Source: Ceratothoa steindachneri
Lineage: Eukaryota; Arthropoda; Malacostraca; Isopoda; Cymothoidae
DNA length: 64,000 nt
Reading direction: 5' to 3'
Assembly (NCBI GenBank): GCA_963969495.1
Contig: OZ018330.1
Coordinates: 45,870,394 to 45,934,393 of the forward strand
Below the pieces are notes generated by a model that was not told the DNA's origin, did not search any database, and worked only from the letters and a program-made list of their open reading frames with translations. Shown in pieces: positions 1-11,639 of the stretch. The translations under genes and the position numbers were made by a program. Each line of letters starts with the position of its first letter. Position 1 is the first letter of the stretch.

Positions 1-1336
1 TTGACCTCTTGGATGATTAACGGGTACTGCGTCTTGTTTGTGAAGAGGATAAATGCAAATGCGTTCGGGTGAATATACAGGATTTATATTACAAACAATT
101 GCTCGATGAATACAATTATTTTGAGTTACCAAACATAATTAAGTTTCATTTGTAGAAAGTTTAGATCATGTCAAGAATAGGGAACAAATTTTACCCTTTC
201 AAGTATAACGAACCCCCAGAGTTACCATGAGAAGAATAGCAACCTCATTACAAATAAGTAATGGAAATAATTAAACATACTTGATCTTCACTTTAAGGAA
301 AATACACGGTAGACTAATTTAGTGAAAACTAATTGAATAGGAAGAACGTTGCAGAAATTAATTAATCTGTTTTCTTATTTCTTTCCTTCCACATGAACTG
401 ATGATGTAAGTAACCTGGAAGAGATTCGCGTTTGCATCCTCGCATGTTGTCAATTTTTGTCTTTTGTCTTCCCCCATACGATTCAATGTGTGTATGAACG
501 TCTGTTTGTGGAGTAACGAAGTGCAAAGAGTGGTTAACAGTTCTGTGCTGGTAATTTGTATCATTAGTCAGATTTCTGTGGGCTCGTCACTCATCACTAT
601 GGGTAATTGATCGAATCTCTCACCCCTTTTTCGTTATTAACAAAGGTGTTTCTTGGTCTCGGTGTCCAATTCCTTCCATACATCCAACTGCTGATGCATA
701 ACTAGCATATACTAGGCCATATACTTAAACTTGAATTCTAAGGCCTCGTCCTTGATGGTGTTTTGGTGAAGTTAAGATAGGGTTTGTTTGGTTAGGTTAA
801 CATACGCTTACCTAACCTAAACCTACAGTCTGGGTTATGAAAAAGTCCTTGAGGTTTTCCCATATTGTGAATAGCAACCCCTGAAGGTGTTAGGTTCCCT
901 TTTCTTGATATGACATGGGAAAACCTCAAGGGCTTTTTCATAACCCAGACGGTAGGTTTAGGTTAGCGTTATATATTAAACTAGCTAAGTTACATGGCGT
1001 TACACGGGTGAAAATTTAGATCTAAATTCAATAGAGCTGATTCGCTCGCTAGATCATCCATCATCTAGTTTCCACGGACACTCTAAGCAGTAAATAGCAT
1101 TAACAAATAATGTTTGTATCTATGTCAGTGTGTAAGCTTTGTATAAATGTCTGGTAAGAGCAATAAAACCTTACTTTGAATTCTGGTCGCAAGAACTAAA
1201 CTCAGAAAAGTAGCGGACCATGCGATACACTGTGGTTTGAAATGATCAATTTTGGCAGTAAATACTGCATGGAAAAAAGCAACATTGCATTCTTTGTAAA
1301 TCTAATGATTATGAAGTTATTTTAAAGTAAAGGTTA
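1..1336. other. Gene-free AT-rich DNA
   Basis: I see no supportable coding region here on either strand. The only structured feature is the long inverted repeat at 813-965, described separately. Short TTAGG-like words occur beside that repeat (about 790-820), but they are few and not tandem, so I do not call telomeric DNA. Confidence 0.6.
813..965. repeat. Inverted repeat, 51-bp arms with 51-nt spacer
   Basis: The left arm (813-863) and right arm (915-965) are reverse complements over 51 positions with two mismatches, separated by 51 nt. The DNA could fold into a long hairpin. The arms begin with a CCTAACC-like word. I see no target duplication and no coding content, so this is either a small foldback or MITE-type element or a local inverted duplication. 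The family is not recognised. Confidence 0.85.
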
Positions 1337-2466
1337 CAGGGCACAGTAGGAATTTTTTCGCCTATCTTTAATATAAAAGAAAATAATAAAAGTTCATTTG
1401 AACAGATATATTTACCAAACTTACATGTTAAAAACTTGAAATCGCTGTCATCCTTAACCAAGGCCTCCAGACGGTGTTGGAACCTGCTGCTGGCCTTCTC
1501 GACGGTTCTCCTGTTTAACTCGGTGAAAACTGTAGTGATCTTGGACCTAAGCTTTCCCTTGGTGGTGCACGGGACTTGTTGGTATCTTTTAACCACGCCC
1601 CACACAAAATAGTCCAGGGGGTTGCTGTCTGGGGAGTTGGGTAGCCATATCTTCAGTGATGTGGTCAAAGAAATTGTAATTGTCTGACAGCCAAGACTGA
1701 GTTTTCCCGCTTTTGTTACATAGTGCAGAGTTCTACTGCCACATGTACGGCCTTCCATCGGTCACCTCTTCCAGGCACTTGATGTTTCCAACCTGTATTG
1801 AGTCTAATGCTCTCCAAGAAGATAAACAGGAATATAACTTGGCCATTGCCACTGACCACTCCAAACACTGTGATGTGGACCTAGAACTTGGTCTTCGTGA
1901 CTCTCGGTTTATGAAGACAGGGATATTTCAGTTTGTTCACAAGCTTGGCAGCAGCTTTCTTATGCTTGTCCTTCATATTCTGCAACAGATGCTGGCTCTT
2001 ATTCATCGTGTATAAGAGGTATCGGATAACCTCAAGCAATAACTGTCTCTGTCTATGGGGCTTATTAACTTGCTGGGATCGATGTCAATGATGGCCTAGA
2101 TCTCTGTTGTAAGAAATTCGGGGGTTCTTTCCGTATCCAAAGGCTTAGAGTGACGTTTTCCAACCACCGTACCTTCTTAATCAACGCCTGATTCATCCAA
2201 TTCTTTCCTCATCTTCTGCACCGTTCTCAGATTGACATCCACGCATCCGGAGATCTTCGGATTGGAGCTCCCGGCGTGAATACCAAGCATCGCAGCTTGG
2301 CTATCCAAATATTCGGAGGATTGAAATCAGCTATGATATATCTTCCTTCACAGATGGTGCACAACTGAATCTACTATGCTAGAAAGAAGAGAAAACCGGC
2401 GCCAGACAACAGGCATGCGCAGGATTCAGACTTGCCAACGGCGACAAATTACTCAATCGCACCCTG
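1337..2466 (-). mobile_element. Mariner-family DNA transposon, complete but decayed
   Basis: The ends carry terminal inverted repeats of about 28 bp. The left end (1337-1363) starts CAGGGCACAGTAGG and ends TTCGCC. The right end, read on the minus strand from 2466, starts CAGGGTGCGATTGAG and ends GTCGCC. Both are flanked by TA (1335-1336 and 2467-2468), the mariner target duplication. The 1,130-bp length is close to usual for an autonomous mariner of about 1.3 kb. The interior encodes a broken transposase on the minus strand. The ends have diverged from one another, so the insertion is old. Confidence 0.85.
1370..2330 (-). pseudogene. Mariner-type DDE transposase, degenerate
   Basis: Minus-strand translation gives pieces of one transposase in order. 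Near 2200-2280 there is a helix-turn-helix region (with VNLRTVQKMRKEL). Near 1950-2010 there is RRGQF-like and LVNKLKYP sequence. Near 1860-1890 there is a strand with VFGVVSGNGQVI. At 1480-1680 lies the C-terminal catalytic block SPDSNPLDYFVWGVVKR, which holds the last catalytic Asp, followed by the usual tail (VEKASSRFQHRLEALV). The C-terminal piece (149 codons, 1758-1309) is open; upstream parts have stops and shifts. This family is common in arthropods. The transposase would cut and paste the element at TA sites but cannot be made from this copy. Confidence 0.85.
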
Positions 2467-2700
2467 TATATTATTAATATTGAATTTCTTCCATAAAATA
2501 TACATCATCCGAAAGAGTAGAGATACAAGTTTGGTACCGAATATATATTTTTTAAATGACTCCTTTCAAGTGCGCTCCATTAGTTGCCAAGCATTCCAGT
2601 GCTCTCACTTGAAAGTTCTGCAACAGTTTATCAAGTGCGTGCGATGATGCTATTGGCTGTAGCTCATTGGTGATGGCGGCCTTCAATTTTGTTTTTATTT

Positions 2701-2811
2701 GAATGTCTTATCAATAAACATGAAACTATCTCCTTTGGAATGTCTAATCAATAAACATGAAACTATCTCCTTTGGAATGTCTAATCAATAAACATGAAAC
2801 TATCTCCTTTC
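2701..2811. repeat. Tandem repeat, 37 bp x 3
   Basis: Three nearly identical 37-bp units start at 2701, 2738 and 2775. Each contains GAATGTCTAATCAATAAACA (the first unit has TT for AA in the middle). Units 2 and 3 are essentially identical, so the array is young. There are no spacers between units and no CRISPR-like layout. Confidence 0.9.
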
Positions 2812-3374
2812 AAATGACATAAAATTTTATAAATATAATATCTTAAGAGTTACAAGGTTTTCTTTGGGGTCCAATTTTTCTGGATTAACAAATTACACGA
2901 CAGTTATGGTAGAGTGAAGGTGTGCTGCCCGGTCTCCTTTTTCAATCTTTGTTTTCATCAACAAACAGTGATATTGCTTATTTATCGAATAAAAGTGAAT
3001 ACTAGTGTTTTTAAACTGCATTGAATACAAAAAATTATAAATCTACGTATGTAAGTTAATTTATTTGGACATATAAAGTGATATTACCGCATTACGTCGA
3101 AAAATTCCCATGTTCCCACTGAGTCTGTTTGAAAGCCATTAGGCCTAAACTTAACTAAGTGATTAGAAGTGCAGCGCTGCCACGTCCATCATGTTTAACT
3201 AATCTCTTTACTCTTTAAATTAATAAATTAAAACAATCACTCATCAATCAAAACCTAACAACCTTCAAAGTAAAAATTTTAACAATTAAACATTACTGTT
3301 TCTCCCAGTAATTAAAAAAACTCCCATAGTACATAAACACTGTTGTCAGATTTCTCCATTCATCCTTAGAAAGA
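2812..3374. other. AT-rich non-coding; includes probable 5' UTR of the next LINE
   Basis: No coding content. The LINE ORF1 starts at 3375, so part of this interval is probably its 5' UTR. The 5' boundary of the element cannot be placed because I find no target duplication matching its 3' end. Confidence 0.4.
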
Positions 3375-4148
3375 ATGGCTCCTCCTACTCTCATAAAGGC
3401 AGACAAAGAAAAAGATACTCCAATTATAAGAGGAAACACCGAATTAACCGAATCAGTTAATTTTAATGAACTGCAGACCCATATTTTCTCATCTACGCTA
3501 TCAGTTGATGCCAAAGACATTATGAGCGTTTTCTTTAAGTTTTTTGAATCATCTTTTGCCAAACATGAACAAAAAATCATCTCTCTCGAAAAATCTAACA
3601 AACAAATGAGATCAAAAATCGAAAAATTAGAAGAAAAGGTTGATTCTTCAGACGCTTATGAAAGACGAGATACGATTATATTCTCCGGCAATATACCTGA
3701 AGCTACCAATAATGAAAACTGCAGCAATATCATCCGCAAACTTATTAAAGATAACTGCCACATACAAATGCAAGAAGCTGACATCTCTGTTGCTCATCGT
3801 GTAGGTCCCAAGCCTAAAGTACAAGGTCCCGACAAAAGAAACATAATTGTGAAGTTGCGCAGAAGTGATCTGAAGCGTGATATCTTCTCAGCATGCAAAG
3901 AATTCAAACCTTCATTCTATGTAAACGAACAACTGTCTCCAAATCGCAAAAAAATCTTTTTCGTCCTCCGCCAAGCAGGCTGTACTACCAGAGATGGATT
4001 CATCAACGTCTTCCTGCCATCACCCTCTGGTCGCCGTGACCTACGTATAGTTATCAATACCCGAGCTGCCCTCCAAAAACTTCTGTCGGAACACCTCAAT
4101 TCGACGCTTGCAGACTTTAATGCTGAGAATCTCTGGAACGATCAGTAA
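3375..4148 (+). CDS. LINE ORF1 protein (coiled coil + RNA-binding domain), intact
   Basis: This is an open frame of 257 codons with a start at 3375, the first ATG of the frame. Residues about 60-92 are rich in E, K and L with heptad spacing (KHEQKIISLEKSNKQMRSKI), predicting a coiled coil for trimer formation. A basic RRM/L1-ORF1-like domain follows, with DTIIFSGNIPE (residues ~98-108), VAHRVG (~138) and an NIIVKLRRSDLKRDIF stretch, then a C-terminal fold with FYVNEQLSPNRKKIF. This pattern is seen in ORF1 proteins that coat LINE RNA as a nucleoprotein. I see no zinc knuckle. ORF2 follows 213 bp downstream. Confidence 0.8.
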   Translation: MAPPTLIKADKEKDTPIIRGNTELTESVNFNELQTHIFSSTLSVDAKDIMSVFFKFFESSFAKHEQKIISLEKSNKQMRSKIEKLEEKVDSSDAYERRDTIIFSGNIPEATNNENCSNIIRKLIKDNCHIQMQEADISVAHRVGPKPKVQGPDKRNIIVKLRRSDLKRDIFSACKEFKPSFYVNEQLSPNRKKIFFVLRQAGCTTRDGFINVFLPSPSGRRDLRIVINTRAALQKLLSEHLNSTLADFNAENLWNDQ

Positions 4149-4361
4149 TAATACCTTCGGCGATATTACTGTTTTTGATGAAAAAAAACAAAAACAAACA
4201 AACCATGTTTTGACCTAGCATTCACTTACTTTTATTTCAATTGTATTATATACTTTATTCCTTTTTCTCTTATTAAAGTTATCATAAAAACAGTATTTTA
4301 ACTGTTTATAGATATTTTATACGTAATTTTAATTTGTAACCTTTAATTTTTAAATTCCTTT

Positions 4362-7355
4362 ATGTTTGAACAACTCGATAACTTCAATAATATCGATCCA
4401 GACCTAAACCATTTTGATGAATTATATCCAAATTTTAAAGAAAATAACGTAAGAAACCAATACTACGATTGTGATAAATTTAACACTACATTTTCATTTG
4501 AAAAAACAGACCTGTCCATTTTAAATCTTAACATTCGATCTTTGAACGCAAACTTTGATGAATTTTCAATATTTTTGTCAACACTTAATTATAAATTTTC
4601 CGTTTTGGCATTCACCGAGAGCTGGCTAACAAATAATAATAAACACCTTATCAGTGTCCCAAACTATAGCTCTTTTCATTCACTACGCGACGTAAACAAG
4701 ATAGGGGGAGGTATAGGCGTGTATATATCTGACAGACTCAATACTAAAAAAGTTGACGAAATTAGTATTTCCTATAACTATATAGAAACTTTATTTATCG
4801 AAGTAAAATCAAATGTTAAAACAATAATCATTGGAACCGTATATAGACCCCCTTCTGGTGACCCAAAGATGTTTATAGATAAGATTACTGAATTAATCAA
4901 TTACTTCAATGTTACAAACTATGACGACATAATAATTACAGGAGATTTTAACTTTGATCTATTAAACTTTGAAAACCACGCATCAACTCAGTCCTTCCTC
5001 AATACTTTTTATTCTCATTCCTTACTTCCAATTATAACAAAACCGACAAGAATAACCCCAAAACTCAGCAACACTAATTGACAATATTTTCCGAGTTCAC
5101 CCCGAAAATTACTCTTTCGGTATTCTCCTTTGTGACATATCGGACCATCTTCCTATATTCATAATCCAAAAGTCTTTTTTCAACTCGAAAAATATTCATC
5201 AAAACCGTACAATAACCTACCGCATAATTAACGAAAATACCTTATCAAACTTCTATAACTATGTTCTAAATCAGAATCTATATGAAATTTCCTATATAAA
5301 TGACACCGATTCTGCTACCGAAGAGTTCATTTCAAGGCTAGACGATGCTTTTAAACTTAATTGTCCTCTAAAATCTAAAACCATATCACATAAACACAAA
5401 ACAAAACCTTGGATAACAAACGCAATTATAAATAACATCAAAAAACGTCAAAAATACTTTTCTCTTTATAAGCTTAGTCAAATTCCTGAACACACCTATA
5501 AAAATTTTCGGAATCAAGTTACTAACCAAATTAAAATAGCCAAGAAAAATTATTACCATGAACGATTTAATCAAACGAAAAACAATATAAAACAAACTTG
5601 GAAATTAATCAATTCTGTGATAAAACCTGAAATTACTAAAGGAACAAACCAAATTAAACAAATTATCATTGACGGTAAACCAGTTGATGACAATAAGGAA
5701 AAAGCGAATGAATTCAATAAATTTTTTGTCAACGTAGGTAAAAAAATCTCAGACTCCTGCAAAATAGTCGATAAATCTTTTCTTTCGTATTTTAATGAGA
5801 TTAATGTACCAAATTCCTTGTTCTTTTCTCCTGTAAGCGTAGCCGATATAACAAAAATCATTAGTTCACTAAAAAATAAAAAATCAGGTATTAATTCAAT
5901 CTCCACTAAAATTTTAAAATACATCTCTGATATAGTTGCTCCAATTTTAACATCAATAATTAATAAATCATTTACGCAGGGTATATTCCCAAGTGTATTA
6001 AAAGTTGCTCGGGTAACACCGTTACCAAAGGCCGGAGACCTCACAAACGTTAGCAATTACCGCCCTATTTCATGTCTTACAATGTTCAGTAAAATATTCG
6101 AAAAAATAGCATTCAATAAACTTTATAAATTTATGGAATCTAATTCACTGTTGTATAAACACCAATATGGTTTTAGACGTCAGAAATCAACGATTCACGC
6201 GATAATTAACCACCTTCAATATTTATATGATAACATTGAAAAGGGCCACATTGTATTCTCAATTTTTCTCGATTTTAAAAAAGCTTTCGATTGTGTCAAC
6301 CATAATATTCTACTGTCAAAATTAGCTATGTACGGAATTAGAGGAAACTGTCAAAATTGGTTCAAATCATATTTAACTGAAAGAAAGCAATTTGTCTCCG
6401 TCAATGGTCATGACTCATCCCACATTAATATTACAACTAGGGTCCCACAAGGCTCCGTGCTAGGGCCACTGTTATTTTTAATCTATATTAATGATATTGT
6501 TAAATCATCTCTGTTTAAATTTATATTATTCGCGGATGATAGTGCCTTATCAACTCCCTTGCCATATGACAAACCCAGCAACATTGCATCTACAATAAAT
6601 AAAGAACTCGAAAATGTCTTCAGGTGGCTTAATGTTAATAAACTATCAATAAATGTAGATAAAACCAAATATATTCTTTTCTCTTACAAAAAATCTATTT
6701 GATTGCCCCATATTAAAATGGGTGACGGAATAATCTATGAAACTACTCATATCAAATTCCTAGGAATCTTTATTGACAAAAATCTGAGTTTTAACAACAT
6801 ATTACGCATATCTCAACAAAACTACCAAAATCGATTGGAATATTATATAAATTGAATAAGTTTCTTCCTAAATCTATTCTGCACTGTTTATATATGACAA
6901 TGGTGCACCCTTACTTGACATATGGCATAGAGAGTTGGTATGGAAAATATCAAAATTATCTCAATAAATTAGTCATATTACAGAAAAAAGCAATTCGAGC
7001 AATCCATCAACTTGACTACAATGAGCACACTAATCGTTATTTTAAGGAATCCAGAATTCTAAAATTAAATGACCTCTTCGTTTTTCAAACATCCTTATTC
7101 CTTTACAAAACAATAAAGTGTTCCTATAATAGCTATATATTTAATATGTTACAAACAGCTGATAATACCCATAATCACCAAACCCGCAATAGAACAAAAT
7201 TTATTTCACCCTTGTATTCAAAATCAAAATCACAATGTAGCTTTCTGTACAAATCTATCCAAATATGGAATGGCTTCGACGACAATATCAAATCACAAAC
7301 CAATTTAGCTCAATTCAAAAAAGCTCTTAAAAACAATATAATTTCGGCTTACTAA
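4362..7355 (+). pseudogene. LINE ORF2: AP-endonuclease and reverse transcriptase, lightly broken
   Basis: The endonuclease comes first, with LNIRSLN, TESWL, VYRPPSG and ITGDFNFD. A single-base shift near 5062 then moves the frame, and the SDH motif (CDISDHLPIF) follows near 5140. The reverse transcriptase runs without a stop to 6702, with the NYRPISCL block, HQYGFR, FLDFKKAFDCVNH, TRVPQGSVLGPLLF and the catalytic FADD at 6529-6540. A TGA at 6700-6702 and a one-base loss near 6790 separate the C-terminal part (6852-7355, MVHPYLTYGIESWYG). Catalytic residues in both enzymes appear intact. The protein would nick target DNA and copy LINE RNA (target-primed reverse transcription). Three lesions inactivate this copy. 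Confidence 0.9.
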
Positions 7356-7796
7356 ATTTCTATTCAGCTTTTGTTATTGTGTATTTATTTGTTACCGTAG
7401 ACTATTATACTGTGTACTACTACTTTGATTTATACATTATAAATATGTTATTATTTATATAAGACTCTTGACTATGTTAACTACATACCTCTTGAAAGAA
7501 TCGCTGGAAATAAAATAGTTTTTTTAATTTATCTCTAAATTTAAATTATATAATTATTCGTTATTTGCAATCATTACAATGGTTAGGTTCTCAAATGAAT
7601 ATCAAGTTGTTTATATTTGTATAAACATGAAGGGGTTTTTAGTCTTGATAATTTTATGCTTAGTCTTAAGTTTCTGCCCTAAAAGTCACTGACTTATTTT
7701 GGGCCCATAAATAATCCTGTATGTATAAGTACTTATAGTAACTTGGCATTAAGATTTAAAATGTAATATGTTTTTACTGTACATTGGATTAGTATG

Positions 7797-7833
7797 GAAT
7801 AAATAAATAAATAAATAAATAAAAATAAATAAA
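7797..7833 (+). repeat. (AAAT)n tail of the LINE
   Basis: A run of AAAT units with slight irregularity follows the LINE 3' UTR. Short tandem 3' tails instead of plain poly(A) are usual in CR1-group LINEs and mark the 3' end of the insertion. Confidence 0.8.
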
Positions 7834-7834
7834 A

Positions 7835-8976
7835 TATATAGATAAAATTAACAGAATTTCCGTAGTCATAGATCTCATAACACTGATCGACAACCAAAAT
7901 TCATCAGACCTATTTTTATGGTGCACATTTATAGTTGTGTACCCTGATTTAGAAAATGCTATCCATTTTCCTGTATCACGTCTAGTTTCCATGATGTCGA
8001 TTGATGGATTTAAACACATCGCCTGGTAGTTCAAGCCATATATATGTGATCTCCATTTATTTTGATGTATTTTTGTTTGGAGATTTGTGATAATATTGCT
8101 GTTGGAATGTTGAGGCAGTGGAACACTAATCCTGATTTATTTTATTATTTTTGTGGCTCGTTCACCTCGAAGTCTAAACAGCATACCATCATTAATGAAA
8201 TGATGATGATCTTCCACCCATTGCATTTTGGATGTCCTCTTAAAGATCAAAACAGAAAATAGACGCCGCGTGTTGTATGTAAAGCTTGTTGAAATGGATT
8301 ACGAGATTGGCTTGACAAGAGAAAGAAGGCAATGACTTCTGATGTTCCTACGATATAGAGGGAACAAAAGAAAAGAAAAAAAGCTACATATTACCAATTC
8401 TGTATAGTCAACTTTATTGGATTTTCAGTTAAGAACACACGGTACTCTCTACCTTACATTGGAATCTGGATTATGACCAGTGCCAGACCACAACAATTTT
8501 CTTCCTATACTGCTACCTACGGAGGATGGCATCGAAAGTAGGGATTAGGAAGACGAACATGGCGAGAAAGCTCGTACTGGTATGGGTTGAACAAGTAAGG
8601 ATAGAGAGTTTTTACCTCATAAGGACGACGGAACAAAACAGTTCTCTCAAGCAGAGTCAACTGATTTGGTCCGAGATTTAGCACTCCCGAAAGATAAAGC
8701 TGAACTATTTGCATCCTGTCTGAGCGCTCCGTAAGGGGCGAACGGGGTCGCGGCGATTTGCCTTCCTGGCCGCCGTGCTGACGTGACTCAGCACCTCGTC
8801 TGGTCCCAGCTTAGCTTCTTCTCCTTCTTTCAGACAGCCTGTGTTTCTTCCCTACATCTTTACTTCCCCTACAACATCCCCCACAACTTTCTCTGGTCGG
8901 CCTCTATTTTCACAGGGTAGAAGCTGACCACATTCTCAGCTAACTATTCTGGATCGGGGTTGAGGGGGGAAGGGAC
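7835..8976. other. No recognised gene
   Basis: Only short ORFs lie here (81, 66 and 65 codons), with no recognisable motif and composition like the surrounding DNA. A GC-richer patch at about 8700-8900 is not coding as far as I can see. Confidence 0.5.
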
Positions 8977-9288
8977 AATGTTCCCTAATCCCTGAGCTCC
9001 GGTTTGAGATGGTGGGTTTTTAACAACCTGCTTCATCCCCACCCATACCTTACTCACATCCCCTTTCCTTATCACTTCACTATCTATTTTTTACGCCGTG
9101 TCCAAGGTGGAGCCGCAATACTGAAGGGCTGCCAGGTCACCAGGCGGGAAGGGTGGCCTAAAATGGCGGCAGCTGGCTCTGCCAGCCCCATACTCACCCC
9201 TTGCAGAGCGGGCTACTGCGAGGGGTGATTAGTGTTTGCATCCCACAGTTTGAATTGGGTCACCATGCCCAATGATGAAAAAAAAACC
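8977..9288 (+). mobile_element. 5'-end fragment of LINE family N
   Basis: This interval matches the 5' UTR and first codons of the family N copy at 19353-19668. Shared landmarks in order are ATGTTCCCTAA, GAGCTCCGGT, TTTTAACAACCTGCTTCA, TTTACGCCGTGT, CAAGGTGGAGCCGC, GCCACCAGGCGGGA-type sequence, AAATGGCGGC and GGTCACCATGCCCAATGATG. Homology stops in the A-run just after the ORF1 start codon. Keeping only the 5' end is the reverse of normal LINE truncation, so this is either a deletion remnant or an insertion primed on an internal A-run. Confidence 0.8.
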
Positions 9289-9559
9289 TCTTTACCATAG
9301 TTAGGTTCTCTTAACCAATATTTTTGCAAATAATTATTAAGACTCTTCCAACAATATTTCGCTCACATCCATTTAAAACTATCTTCAACAATAATTTATC
9401 AATTGGTTCAATATGCAATGTAAAGGACACAATCCCTCAGAACTTACATAGCTGCCTGGTTTATCAGTTCGTTGTTTTCGCTGTGATCGAGGATCATATA
9501 TAGGCAGCACCGTTGGTTCTCTAGAGGCCAGGGTGTGTTCTCACATGGGTATTATTAAA

Positions 9560-10860
9560 ATCTTTGAACATTGCAATAATGAAAGGACAGGTACTAATAG
9601 GAACTTACCAATAATGAATACATCATAGCTAATTCTCGAAAAATTGTAGAAAACCTGTGCACCCGTTCGGACGCTGCTAACGTCATAATGGTGAGTTATG
9701 ACGTCGAAAACATATTCACAAATATTTCGATAAATGAAACAATCCAAATTTGTACAAAGAATCTTTTTAATTCTTATCAAAAAGTGATTGGTATTACAAA
9801 AAAAAAAATGATTTAAGTCATTTTTGGAATTGGCTGTCTTAAATTCGTATTTTATATTTAATAAAGAATTTTACGTCCAAAAAGAAGGACTGGGATAGGC
9901 CTATCACTTGGGCCAACTTTAGCGAACATTTTCTTATGCCATTATGAACAATTTTGGCTCCATAACTGTCCCAATGAATATTAACCTATCGATTACAGAC
10001 GTTATGTCGATGATACATTTGTTTAATGAAATCACGACAACAGGAGGAACAATTCCTTAAATACTTGAACTCTAGACATAAAAATATAAATTATACAATG
10101 GAGATCGAGAAAAATAGTAGACTTCCACTTTTGGATATAGATATTAAACATTCAAGAACAAAGTTTGAAACTTCAGTCTATAGGAAGCCTACATTTACAG
10201 TTTTAGACACAAGCTTTTTTAGTTTCTTGCCAGAAAATCTTAAGTTATCCTCGATAAAGACTCTTATTCATCGAACCTACAATATTTGTTCTTCACATAG
10301 ACTGCTGCATTTAGAATTCTCTTTTCTAAAAACTTTCTTTAAAAATAATGGCTACCCTGACTCATTGGTGAAAAACATATTAAAGTTTCCTAATGCTCTC
10401 TATCAAAAAGATCCAACAGAAAATACTGTAGAGAAATTATCCATTTTCTTTAGTCTCCCATACTTTGGTAAAAAATCAAACGACTTTGTAAATTAAATTA
10501 AGAAGACTAAATAAATTCTATCCATATCTCGACCCAAAATTAATGTTAAAAAATGGGCGCAATTTCCTTGCCGCTCCTCTGTAATTTATAAATATAGTTG
10601 TGAATCTTGCGATTCATCTTATATCGGTTCGATCATTAGGTCAATCCATTGTCGTATCGAGTAGCATCGAAGAAGGTGGACCCGCACGGGGTTGATTCTA
10701 AGCAAACCAGACCCCTCGCCCATACGATATCACATTAAAATATGCAAGTCTGAAATTAATATGGATAATTTTAAAATACTTAGTAATAGCACCAATCCCA
10801 AAGAACTACGAATTGTAGAACCACTTTACATCCTAAAACTTAAACCTAATCATGATCATC
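9560..10860 (+). pseudogene. Penelope-like element: RT + GIY-YIG endonuclease, degenerate
   Basis: Plus-strand frames give the Penelope-like protein in pieces. There is IFTNISINETIQIC near 9710. An RT core follows with several stops (near 9900, read as GLGMGLPLGP-like in related elements). Then comes an open 156-codon piece (10026-10496) with SRQQEEQFLKYLNSRHKN, LPLLDIDI and SVYRKPTFT. Near 10570-10670 is a GIY-YIG-type region (SVIYKYSCESCDSSYIGS), and near 10800 a C-terminal ELRIVEPLYILKLKPN. Penelope-like elements encode an RT related to telomerase, here joined to a GIY-YIG nuclease. Frameshifts and stops make this copy inactive. Confidence 0.85.
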
Positions 10861-10864
10861 ATCA

Positions 10865-11552
10865 CTAACTCTATAATTTAAGAAGGGGATTTTTTTGAGT
10901 ATTTGAATAATAATTTCATCTTAGTTTGGTTATGACTTATGTTTTTTATCAAAGTTATTTCTAATAATTCTTTTATAATATAAAAAAAAAATGGTGAAGT
11001 TCAGAAATAAATATAAGTATCGAAATTTTATGAATCTTTTAAATCCTAAAGAATTACAAATGATGAAGTTCAGAAAATTTATTTTTATTTATCTTCTTCT
11101 ATAACTATATTTTAGCAACGTGATATTTTGAAAGGAGGGAAATTTAGTTTAGAGTTCCTTTTTAAAATTATTATAATTGGCGAAGTTCAGAAAATTGATA
11201 AAAATTTAACCATGGCTGCTTTTTTTTAGATTTTAAATTTTAATCTTAGTAACGAAGCCATTGCCTGGTTTAAATATAAATCAAACTGCTTCCGAATCTT
11301 TATATTATATCATGAATTATTGAAATTTTTATTCTTGTATTAAGCAGCTTATCCTAAATTGCACTATTCAATATTAGTATTTTATGAAAACTAGAAATTT
11401 TAGCTCTTTACTATCTTAATTTCTTAGTGCCGATGATGAGGCTAGGACCTCGAAACGTTTAACCCCAGACAAATAAAGATGCTTTTATCAATAGCGCGCT
11501 TGGTTTTCACCTTCCTATTGAAACTCCGATTTGAAAGAAGCTCACCAGTTCA

Positions 11553-11639
<87 letters not shown>

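Larger units (their letters stand above)
3375..7834 (+). mobile_element. CR1/Jockey-group LINE, near full length (LINE alpha)
   Basis: This is a two-ORF non-LTR retrotransposon: ORF1 (3375-4148), an AT-rich spacer, an ORF2 with endonuclease and reverse transcriptase (4362-7355), a 3' UTR of about 440 bp, and a terminal (AAAT)n tract at 7797-7833. The domain order, the lack of RNase H and the microsatellite tail fit the CR1/Jockey group; the exact clade is not resolved. The damage is light (two single-base frameshifts and one stop in ORF2, intact ORF1), so it is a fairly recent copy. The true start lies somewhere upstream of 3375. Confidence 0.85.

Noticed and set aside
786..820. TTAGG-like words as telomeric repeats
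   Set aside because: There are only a few copies and they are not in tandem; they belong to the edge of the 51-bp inverted repeat.
1713..2015. Plus-strand 100-codon ORF
   Set aside because: It is antisense to the mariner transposase, whose reading on the other strand explains the sequence.
2701..2811. Three regularly spaced repeats, CRISPR-like at first glance
   Set aside because: The units are contiguous with no unique spacers, and the window is eukaryotic. This is a simple 37-bp tandem repeat.
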